From Caulobacteraceae bacterium (GTDB lineage: Bacteria > Pseudomonadota > Alphaproteobacteria > Caulobacterales > Caulobacteraceae), in contig JAFBAO010000070.1 of the NCBI GenBank assembly GCA_019247715.1, positions 1 through 63,250 on the forward strand: DNA of 63,250 bases, in the 5' to 3' direction. The position numbers were made by a program, and so were the translations under genes. The notes under the pieces were generated by a model. The model was not told the DNA's origin. It saw only the letters and a list, made by a program, of their open reading frames with translations, and did no database searches. Each line of letters begins with the position of its first letter. Position 1 is the stretch's first letter. This document shows positions 1 through 7,521 of this stretch, piece by piece.

Positions 1-2567
1 TCGTAGACGTTCTTCGAGATTCCCGGCGCCCGGCTGATGCGCTCCAGCTCGGCCCGCATGAGCGCCCCCAGGGTCGGCGTGTAGCGGCCCCACTGGCCCA
101 GGGGATCGACGAGCCGGGCCGCCACCGAGGGGTTGAAGGCGTCCACCGCCAGGATCTGGTCGGCGAGGAAGCGGTAGCCGGCGCCGCTGGGGTCGTGGAA
201 TCGGGCGGGATTGAAGCCGGCGAAGGTCGCCACCAGCGCCCGCAGTCGGTTGGGGGTCCGCGGGTCGAAGGCCGGATGGGCCGTAAGACCGATCACTCGT
301 CCGAGGGCCCCCTCCGAGGGATCGCGGGCCTGAAGGGCGAACCACTTGTCGACCACCAGGGGCTCGTCGCGCCAGCGGTCGTAGAAGTGCGCCAGCGCCC
401 GTTCGAACTCCTCGCCGCCCAGTCGTATCAACGCATTGAGGCCGCCCATGGCGTCGGTCATGTTGCCGGCCGCTTCGTAGTGACCGACCGCGCGTTCGAG
501 ATTGACCGACCTCGGATCGGCGGCGAGCAGCTCCAGGGCGGCGTTGCGCAGCGCCCGCCGGCCGGCCTGGAAGGGGCCGGGCGAGAAGCCGCCGCTCTCC
601 TGCAGCCGCAGGTGCAGGCTGCGCAGCTGGTCCCCCAGGCGCATGGCCATGCGCCGGCGCAGCGCCTCCCGGGCCTCGTGGAGGGGGCCGGGGTCGGCCG
701 GCGCGGCGGCCACCGCCAGGTCGGGTTCGCTGGGCGGCGAGAGCAGCAGCGCCTTGAAGGCTTCGTCCGCGGACTGGTCGGCGAGCGCCGCCTCCAGCGC
801 CTCGGCGAAGCGCTCCTCGCCCACTTCGTCGGGGCGTCCACTCGCCCGGGCGAGGATCAGGTCGCGCGCCAGCCCCTGGCCCGCCTCCCAGCGGTTGAAG
901 AGATCGGGATCGGCGGCCAGCAGTACGTAGGCGTCCTTCGCGGGGGCGTCCGAGACCAGGTTCACCGGCGCCGAGAAGCTCCGCAGCGCCGAGATCACCG
1001 GCGTGCGGGGAAGCTTTTCGATCGTCAGCCGCCGCGAGGGGCCATCGAGAACGACCAGTTCGGTGTCGCGCAGCGCCCGGCCCTCCTCGTCCAGCAGCCC
1101 GAAGGCGATGGGGATCGGCAGCGGGCGCTTCTCGGGCTGGCCCGGCGTCGGAGCGGTGCTCTGTTCGAGGCCGATCTCGAGGGTTTGGGCTCCGGCGTCG
1201 TAGGTGGCCTCCAGCCGCAGCTTGGGCGTGCCGGCTTGTTCGTACCAGGCGAAGAAGCCGCCGAGATCCTTGCCCGAGACCTCGGCGAAGCACTGGATGA
1301 AGGCCTCGACCGTGGCGGCCTGGCCGTCCCAGCGCTCGAAGTAGAGATCCATGCCGGCCCGGAACGCCTCGCGGCCGATCATCGTCCGCAGCATGCGGAT
1401 CAGCTCCGCCCCCTTCTCGTAGATGGTGGCGGTGTAGAAGTTGTCGATCTTGATGTAGCTCGACGGGCGGACCGGATGGGCCAGCGGCCCCGCGTCCTCG
1501 GAAAACTGCCGGGCCCGGAGCTGCTTGACCTCCTTGATCCTCTGCACTGCCTCGCCCCGCTGGTCGGCCGAGAAGCCCTGGTCGCGGAAGACCGTAAGGC
1601 CTTCCTTGAGACAGAGCTGGAACCAGTCGCGGCAGGTGATCCGGTCGCCGGTCCAGTTGTGGAAGTACTCGTGGGCGATGACTCCCTCGATCCGCTCGTA
1701 GTCGGCGTCGGTGGCGGTCTCCGGGTCGGCGAGCAGCAGCGAGGAGTTGAAGACGTTGAGGCCCTTGTTCTCCATCGCCCCGAAATTGAAGTCCCGGACG
1801 GCCACGATCATGAAGAGATCGAGGTCGTACTCGCGCCCGTAGGTCTCCTCGTCCCACCGCATCGCCCGCTTCAGGCTGTCCATGGCGTAGAGGGCCCGAT
1901 CGGCCATGCCCGGATCGACGAAGATGCGCAGGTCCACCTGGCGCCCGCTGGCGGTGACGAAGGCGTCCTCCAGCACGTCGAGCTCGCCCGCCACCAGGGC
2001 GAACAGGTAGCAGGGCTTGGGGAAGGGATCGTTCCAGACGGCGTAGTGGCGGTCGCCCGGCAGGTCGCCCGCCTCGATGAGGTTGCCGTTGGAGAGCAGC
2101 CGGTGAAAGCGCTTCTCCGCCTCGATGCGGACCGTGAACCTGGCGAGAACGTCCGGGCGGTCGGGGAAGTAGGTGATCTTGCGGAATCCTTCGGCCTCGC
2201 ACTGGGTGCAGAACCGGCCGCCGGACATGTAGAGCCCCTCCAGCGCCTTGTTGCGCTCCGGGTCGATCTCGACCTCCGTCTCGAGCTCGAAGGCCACCGG
2301 CGGGCGCGCGATGGTGAGGAACTCGCCGTCGATCTCGTACTCGGCCGGGATCAAGGGGCGTCCGTCGATCGCCACCGAAAGCGGCTTCAGGCGCTCGCCG
2401 TTGAACTTCAGGGGCTCGGCGTGGTCGCCGTTGCGCCGGACCTTCAGCTTGGCGACCACGCGCGTGGCGTCGGGGGCCAGGGTGAAGGCGAGGCTGACCT
2501 CGTCCACGAGGTAGAGCGGCGGGCGATAGTCCGCGAGGCTGACCGGTTGAGGCGTGTCGGTGCGCAT
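1..2567 (-). CDS. pepN: Aminopeptidase N (M1 family), 3' end cut by window edge
   Basis: Zinc metallo-aminopeptidase that removes N-terminal residues from cytosolic peptides. About 855 codons are visible from the ATG at 2567 (start MRTDTPQP). The frame is still open at base 1, so some 10-20 residues are missing by comparison with the usual bacterial PepN length near 870. Visible signatures are the exopeptidase motif GAMEN near residue 264 and the zinc site HEYFHNW near residue 298, followed by the downstream glutamate in LKEGLTVF. The C-terminal half has the all-helical PepN pattern ending near YTPTLGALMRAEL. No signal peptide is present, in keeping with a cytosolic enzyme. The opposite strand carries a very long open frame that is a composition shadow. 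Identification is secure. Confidence 0.97.
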   Translation of the reverse strand, partial: MRTDTPQPVSLADYRPPLYLVDEVSLAFTLAPDATRVVAKLKVRRNGDHAEPLKFNGERLKPLSVAIDGRPLIPAEYEIDGEFLTIARPPVAFELETEVEIDPERNKALEGLYMSGGRFCTQCEAEGFRKITYFPDRPDVLARFTVRIEAEKRFHRLLSNGNLIEAGDLPGDRHYAVWNDPFPKPCYLFALVAGELDVLEDAFVTASGRQVDLRIFVDPGMADRALYAMDSLKRAMRWDEETYGREYDLDLFMIVAVRDFNFGAMENKGLNVFNSSLLLADPETATDADYERIEGVIAHEYFHNWTGDRITCRDWFQLCLKEGLTVFRDQGFSADQRGEAVQRIKEVKQLRARQFSEDAGPLAHPVRPSSYIKIDNFYTATIYEKGAELIRMLRTMIGREAFRAGMDLYFERWDGQAATVEAFIQCFAEVSGKDLGGFFAWYEQAGTPKLRLEATYDAGAQTLEIGLEQSTAPTPGQPEKRPLPIPIAFGLLDEEGRALRDTELVVLDGPSRRLTIEKLPRTPVISALRSFSAPVNLVSDAPAKDAYVLLAADPDLFNRWEAGQGLARDLILARASGRPDEVGEERFAEALEAALADQSADEAFKALLLSPPSEPDLAVAAAPADPGPLHEAREALRRRMAMRLGDQLRSLHLRLQESGGFSPGPFQAGRRALRNAALELLAADPRSVNLERAVGHYEAAGNMTDAMGGLNALIRLGGEEFERALAHFYDRWRDEPLVVDKWFALQARDPSEGALGRVIGLTAHPAFDPRTPNRLRALVATFAGFNPARFHDPSGAGYRFLADQILAVDAFNPSVAARLVDPLGQWGRYTPTLGALMRAELERISRAPGISKNVY

Positions 2568-2635
2568 GCGCCTAGACTTAAGGCCGCCGGAAGGCCCGGA
2601 CAACGCGAAGCGAGAGCGCCGGAGGGATTGGGGCG

Positions 2636-3202
2636 CTATTCGGCCGCCAGCGGCGCGGGCGAGGGGATCTCGGCGGGGCTTTCCAGCAGGTAGCGCTCGA
2701 TCACCAGGGCCTTGCGGGCAAATTCCTGAAGCGCCGGGGGCGCGTCCTCGGGCGCCTCCACGATCGAGGCGAGCAGCTCGCGCACCAAGGTCCGCAGCCC
2801 CGGCGCCGAGGCGATCAGCCGCGCCTGAAACTCGATCTTGCGCGGATCGCGGTCGTATTCCGCGCCTGGCACGCGCCAGCCGCCCCAGTCGCCGGCGTCG
2901 GTGACCACCACCGGATAGGTTCCCGGGTAGGGATGGTGCGCGCAGTCGCCGGCCGACTGCCACTTGTTGCGCGCCCGCATCAGCCGCCAGCGGGTCTCCT
3001 CCTGGCCGGCGTCCGCCTTGGTTTCCTCCTCGGCCTGCAGCTCATGCGCCAGGAACGGGCGCCCGAGGCCGACGTCATAGGTGACCTTGACCGGCTCCTC
3101 GAAGCCCTTCGCCCAGACCGGCTCGATTCTCTCGACCACCGCCCAGGCGCCGACGCTCTCGACCCAGACCCTCTGGTTCCGCTGAAAACTCGCCTTCGCC
3201 AT
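2636..3202 (-). CDS. Conserved hypothetical protein, 188 aa
   Basis: I do not recognise a named family. The protein starts MAKASFQRNQRVWVESVGAW, has a compact basic/aromatic N-terminal part that resembles a small beta-barrel, and then a motif-rich middle with RNKWQSAGDC and HPYPGTYPVVV. The C-terminal third looks helical (IASAPGLRTLVRELLASI) and ends in a Pro/Ala-rich tail. No signal peptide or membrane segment is seen. The coding frame is well supported by its start and its low-complexity-free core. It lies 68 bp upstream of pepN on the same strand and could be cotranscribed with it. It is divergent from the degenerate hybrid kinase at 3331, across a region that holds a perfect-arm palindrome at 3249-3263. 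Confidence 0.75.
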   Translation of the reverse strand: MAKASFQRNQRVWVESVGAWAVVERIEPVWAKGFEEPVKVTYDVGLGRPFLAHELQAEEETKADAGQEETRWRLMRARNKWQSAGDCAHHPYPGTYPVVVTDAGDWGGWRVPGAEYDRDPRKIEFQARLIASAPGLRTLVRELLASIVEAPEDAPPALQEFARKALVIERYLLESPAEIPSPAPLAAE

Positions 3203-3248
3203 TGGCCCGATCCGTTTGTCCTGGACCGGTCATGGGACGGGAAAATGC

Positions 3249-3263
3249 TTGACGGCCCGTCAA
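3249..3263. promoter_or_regulatory. 15-bp palindrome, candidate operator
   Basis: TTGACGG-C-CCGTCAA has 7-bp arms that match perfectly around one central base. It lies between two divergent genes (starts at 3202 and 3331). TTGACG also resembles the -35 element of alphaproteobacterial housekeeping promoters, so this may be a dimeric operator overlapping a promoter. The binding protein is unknown. Confidence 0.45.
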
Positions 3264-3330
3264 TCGGTCACTGGTCGCAGTTCGGTAACCGAAGTGTTGC
3301 TCCGCCAGGTAGGTTTCCACCCAGGAAACC

Positions 3331-4944
3331 ATGTTATATCGCGGTAGTTGTTCACCCCTCGTCACGAAACCCAAGCGATTAACACCTTTGCAAGTCAGGC
3401 TTGTCATGGTGTGCGCTCAGTTAGGCATTCGTGACGTCATGCACACCCTTGGCGAAGTGGTCGACCGCTACCCGCCGCTGCCGGCGGACGGTCTCTGTGA
3501 AGTCGCTCTCGCCGTCTTCGTACGGAACGAGACCTGTCGCGTGCTGGCCGTCGTCGACGATGGCCGCGCGGTGGGTCTGGTCCAGCGCGAATCGTTCCTG
3601 ATCCGGATGGAGGCGCCGGGCGGACCGGAGCGGCCGCTCAGCGAGCTGATGGAGCCTGCGCCGGTGAGCGCCGAGGCGCGCGAGCCCCTGCGCCAGTTCG
3701 TTCAGCGCATCGCCGTGACGCATCCGGCGGCGCTGCACGCCGGCGTGGCGGTCACCGAGGCGGGGTCTTATATCGGCGTCGCCGACCCGGTTCGGATGGT
3801 GGCCTTTTTGGCCTCGGACCAGGTCGGCGCCAGTCCCGTCGAACGTTTTTGCGCCGAGATCCGCGAGCCGATCGCCGACGCCCTGGCGGCGGCCGAGGGG
3901 CTGCTTCGAATGCGTCTCCCCGACGGTGCGCCGGCGCTCGTGGACACCATTCGCGAGGCCGGAGGGTCCGCCCTCGACCTCCTGGACATCGCCGTCGAGC
4001 TGCAAAAGGCCGAGGCCGGCCGCCTGGAGATCGTCCCGACCTCCGTCCGTCTGCAGGAGCTGATGGACGAGATCGACCGCCGCTGGCGCCCGCGGGCCGA
4101 GGAGGCGGCCGTCACCCTGCTCGTCTCCTACGACGGCCAGCCGGATTGCGCCGCGATGGCGGACCGGGAGCGCCTGCTGCAGGTGTTCGACGTCCTGATC
4201 GGCCGCGCCATGGCCTGCGCCGGCCGGGGCGTGATCGAGGCGAGCCTCCGGGCGCAGCCGACCGAGAATGGTGTCGCCCTCGTCGGCCGGGTCCGCGACA
4301 ACGGGACCGCCGACCCCGGGGACGATCTGGCCTCGATGCTGAGCTGGGACAGCGACGGCGGCGCGGGCGGTAGGGCGCGGCTCGGCCTGATGCTGGCCGA
4401 ACGAACCATGTCCGCGCTGGCGGGGCGCCTGCAGGCGGCGGCCAACACGGGTCCCGGGGCGACGATCACCTTCGAGTTCACCGCCCCCGCGGCGGTCGAG
4501 GCGGCCGCCGCCGAGGTCGCGCCGACGCTGTCTGCGCGGCCGGCCCGCGCCGCCCACATTTTGGTGGTGGACGACAACGCCACCAACCGGATGGTGGTCG
4601 AGGCGCTCTGCGAGATGTTCGATTGTTCGACCGAATCCGTGGCGGACGGCCAGGAGGCCGTCGAGGCGGCCAAGGCGGGACGCTTCGATCTGATCCTCAT
4701 GGACATCAAGATGCCGAAGATGGACGGGGTCACCGCCGCCCGCGAGATCCGGCGTCTGGCCGCGCCCGCCAGCCGGGTGCCGATCATCGCGCTCACCGCC
4801 AACGCCGACCCCGACGAGGTGGGCGCATATCTGGCTGCGGGGATGTGCTCAGTGGTCGAAAAGCCGATCAAGGCGGAACGCCTGAGGGAGGCGCTGGAAG
4901 CAGCCCTCGGGGGCGGGGCGCATGCGGGAGCGGCGGCGGCCTGA
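3331..4944 (+). CDS. Degenerate hybrid histidine kinase with intact receiver
   Basis: Domain order in the 537-residue frame: an N-terminal region of roughly 130 residues that reads like a CBS-type or GGDEF-associated sensor segment (VGLVQRESFL, YIGVADPVRM), a DHp-like helix pair, an ATPase-like fold, and a C-terminal receiver. The H-box reads FCAEIREP where active kinases have MSHEIRTP, so alanine 175 replaces the phosphorylated histidine. The N-box equivalent (RLLQVFDVLIGRAMAC) has Arg where the ATP/Mg-binding Asn belongs. The receiver looks intact: paired acidic residues in VVDDNATN, acceptor Asp458 in LILMDIKMP, a T/A-rich ALTANA switch, and a KP motif. Expected to act as a non-catalytic phosphoreceiver or scaffold. 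The ATG at 3331 has AGGAAACC in front, but 3406 and 3439 are alternative starts. Its neighbour at 5047 has a similar receiver. Confidence 0.8.
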   Translation: MLYRGSCSPLVTKPKRLTPLQVRLVMVCAQLGIRDVMHTLGEVVDRYPPLPADGLCEVALAVFVRNETCRVLAVVDDGRAVGLVQRESFLIRMEAPGGPERPLSELMEPAPVSAEAREPLRQFVQRIAVTHPAALHAGVAVTEAGSYIGVADPVRMVAFLASDQVGASPVERFCAEIREPIADALAAAEGLLRMRLPDGAPALVDTIREAGGSALDLLDIAVELQKAEAGRLEIVPTSVRLQELMDEIDRRWRPRAEEAAVTLLVSYDGQPDCAAMADRERLLQVFDVLIGRAMACAGRGVIEASLRAQPTENGVALVGRVRDNGTADPGDDLASMLSWDSDGGAGGRARLGLMLAERTMSALAGRLQAAANTGPGATITFEFTAPAAVEAAAAEVAPTLSARPARAAHILVVDDNATNRMVVEALCEMFDCSTESVADGQEAVEAAKAGRFDLILMDIKMPKMDGVTAAREIRRLAAPASRVPIIALTANADPDEVGAYLAAGMCSVVEKPIKAERLREALEAALGGGAHAGAAAA

Positions 4945-5046
4945 GAGGGCGCCGGCGGGGCGCGTGCTTAACCGCCGGTAAGGAACCCGCACCCATAACC
5001 AGAAGCGCTCGGTTCCGGGCAATTCGAAGAGGAGTTCGTCCTGAGA

Positions 5047-7521
5047 ATGCCGCAGCCGCGCAAGGTTCTCGGGCGGACTTGGATCGAGCTCGCTCAGGCG
5101 GTCGGCCTCGGACTGGCGATCTTCGCCCTGGCCGCGCTCTGCATCCTGTTCACGCGCCAATCGGGCCGGGCGCCGGGGATCTGGCCGGTGAACGCGGTCG
5201 CCCTCGCGGCCATGCTCAACGTGGCTTCGCGCCGCTGGCCGCCGCTGCTGGCCGCCGCGGTCGCCGGCAACCTCGCCGCCAATCTCCTCTGCGGCCAGCC
5301 CTTCGCCGCCTCGCTGGCGATGACCGCCTTCAACGGTCTGGAGATCGGAACCGGCGCCGTGCTGATCCGCCGCTATGCGGGGCGCCGGCTCGATCTGCGG
5401 CGGCTCGCGCATCTGCGGGTGTTCGCGATCTTCTGCCTGGTGGTCGATCCGCTGATCTGCCTCGCCAGCGCGAGTCTGGTGCTCAACCGGCTCGACGATC
5501 CGCTAAGAGTGGGTTTCAGCTGGCTGTTGTCGGGATCGCTCGGGCTGCTGGTGCTGGTGCCGCCGCTGACCGCCCTGCGGCCCAGACGGTCCCGCAAGCC
5601 GGCCGGGCCGCGACGGGCGGCGCTGGACGCCCTGTCGCTGGCGCTCCTGGCGGGGACGGCGGCCCTGGTTTTCGGCCAATCCCAGACGCCGCTGGCGTTC
5701 CTGATCGTTCCGGCTCTGCTCCTGGTGACCTTCCGGATGGAAATCGCCGGGGCGGCGCTCGGTCTTTTGCTCACCGCGGTCATCGCCGTCGCCCTGGTGG
5801 CCGCCGGCCACGGGCCGCTGCGGCTGCTCGGCCCCGACCTCCTGCGCCAGATGCTGGGGCTGCAGGTGTTCCTGCTGGTCCTGGCGGTGACGGCCCTGCC
5901 GATCGGGGCGACCCTGGCCGAGCGCCGCCGCGTCAAGACCCGGCTCGCCGCCAGCGAGGCGCGCTACCGGTTGCTGGCCGACAACGTCACCGACCTGGTG
6001 TTCGTCGTGGAGCCAGACGGGGTCATTTCCTACGCCTCGCCCTCCGTCGCCCGCTACGGTTACGAGCCGGCTGAAGTGATCGGGCGCAAAACCCTCGATT
6101 TCGTCCACCCCGAAGATCAGGCGCGCGTGGCCTCCATTCTCCACGACCGCTTCGCCACCGGCGCGGCCGGCCAGGAGGGCGGGGGCGAATTTCGGGCCAG
6201 GACCAAGGGCGGCGACTATGTCTGGGTCGAGGGGGCCGGTGTGGTGGTCCGCGACGCCGCCGGCCGTCCGACCAAGACCGTGACCAGCTACCGCGACGTG
6301 ACCGCACGCCATAAGCTCGAGGACGATCTGATCGAGGCTCGGGCGCGCGCGGAGGCCGCCTCGGAGGCGAAGATCGACTTCCTCGCCAACATGAGCCACG
6401 AGATACGCACCCCGCTCACCGGCGTGGTCGGGTTCGCCGATCTGCTCGGGCGCATGCCGGACCTGCCCGAAGAAGCCCAGCTCCACGTCCGGCGCATCAT
6501 CACCGCCAGCCACGGCCTGCTCGCGGTGGTCAACGACATCCTCGACTTCTCGAAACTGGAGGCCGGCCAGCTGACGCTCGACCCCCAGCCCTTCGATCCC
6601 GCCGCCTTCGCGCGCGAGGTGGTCGAGATCGTGGCCGGCCAGGCGAAGGAGAAGGGACTGGCGCTCCATCTGGAGCTCGACGCGGCGCTCCCGGCCTTCG
6701 TCGACGCCGACAGCGGCCGGCTTCGTCAGGTGGCGCTCAATCTGCTCAGCAACGCGGTGAAGTTCACCGCCGCAGGGCGCGTCACCTTGCGCGTCATGCA
6801 GCTGGCCCGACCCGCGCCGCGGCTTCGGTTCGAGGTGGCCGACACCGGCCCCGGCATCCCCGCAGACCAGCGCGACCGGCTGTTCCAGCGATTCTCCCAG
6901 GTCGACGGCTCCATCAACCGCCGCCACGGGGGCACGGGCCTCGGATTGGCGATCAGCCGCAAGCTCACCGAGCTCATGGGCGGCCAGATCGGGGTGGACA
7001 GCGTCGAAGGCGTCGGCTCGACCTTCTGGTTCGAGGTGCTCGCGCCGATCAGCGAGGCGCCGCTCCTTTGCCCCCCGGAGCCGCCTCCCCTGGCCGACGG
7101 ACGTCCTGCCCGCATCCTCATCGTCGACGACCTCTCGATCAACCGGGAGCTGGTCCGCGCCATGCTGAGCCCGCTCGGCCACGACTGCGTGGAGGCCGCC
7201 TCCGGGGCCGAAGCGATCGCCCTGGCGGCCAAGGGCGGCTTCGACCTGATCCTCATGGACTTGCAGATGCCGGGCATCGACGGCCTGGCGGCCGCCCGGG
7301 GCGTCCGACGCCTGGAGGGCGCCGGCTCCGAGATTCCGATCCTCGCGCTCAGCGCCAATGTCCTGCCCGCCCACGTCGCGGCCTGCGAGGCGGCGGGGAT
7401 GGACGACCACATCGCCAAACCGATCCGCGCGGCGGAGCTGGTGACCAAGGTCCATCACTGGCTGGCGGTGGGCGGCGCCCGTCCGTTAGCCGACCCGGAG
7501 GCGGTCGCGGCGGCGAGCTAG
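5047..7521 (+). CDS. MASE1-PAS hybrid sensor histidine kinase
   Basis: An 824-residue inner-membrane sensor. Residues ~10-300 form a MASE1-like integral membrane domain with about eight hydrophobic segments and the typical GIWPVNAVALA motif. A PAS domain follows (ASEARYRLLADNVTDLVF through a PAC-like segment), then HisKA with MSHEIRTP (His451). The HATPase domain has NLLSNAVKF (N-box), DTGPGIP (G1) and GTGLGLAIS (G2). The C-terminal receiver has acceptor Asp738 in LILMDLQMP. All catalytic motifs are present, so it should autophosphorylate and pass phosphate to its own receiver or to a partner. The start has AAGAGGAG upstream. It lies 102 bp downstream of the degenerate kinase on the same strand, so the two plausibly act as a pair. 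The ligand is unknown. Confidence 0.92.
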   Translation: MPQPRKVLGRTWIELAQAVGLGLAIFALAALCILFTRQSGRAPGIWPVNAVALAAMLNVASRRWPPLLAAAVAGNLAANLLCGQPFAASLAMTAFNGLEIGTGAVLIRRYAGRRLDLRRLAHLRVFAIFCLVVDPLICLASASLVLNRLDDPLRVGFSWLLSGSLGLLVLVPPLTALRPRRSRKPAGPRRAALDALSLALLAGTAALVFGQSQTPLAFLIVPALLLVTFRMEIAGAALGLLLTAVIAVALVAAGHGPLRLLGPDLLRQMLGLQVFLLVLAVTALPIGATLAERRRVKTRLAASEARYRLLADNVTDLVFVVEPDGVISYASPSVARYGYEPAEVIGRKTLDFVHPEDQARVASILHDRFATGAAGQEGGGEFRARTKGGDYVWVEGAGVVVRDAAGRPTKTVTSYRDVTARHKLEDDLIEARARAEAASEAKIDFLANMSHEIRTPLTGVVGFADLLGRMPDLPEEAQLHVRRIITASHGLLAVVNDILDFSKLEAGQLTLDPQPFDPAAFAREVVEIVAGQAKEKGLALHLELDAALPAFVDADSGRLRQVALNLLSNAVKFTAAGRVTLRVMQLARPAPRLRFEVADTGPGIPADQRDRLFQRFSQVDGSINRRHGGTGLGLAISRKLTELMGGQIGVDSVEGVGSTFWFEVLAPISEAPLLCPPEPPPLADGRPARILIVDDLSINRELVRAMLSPLGHDCVEAASGAEAIALAAKGGFDLILMDLQMPGIDGLAAARGVRRLEGAGSEIPILALSANVLPAHVAACEAAGMDDHIAKPIRAAELVTKVHHWLAVGGARPLADPEAVAAAS

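Noticed and set aside
195..2693. 832-codon open frame on the plus strand opposite pepN
   Set aside because: It is antisense to a clear aminopeptidase N, has no domains and is Gly/Arg/Val-rich as expected of a GC shadow frame.
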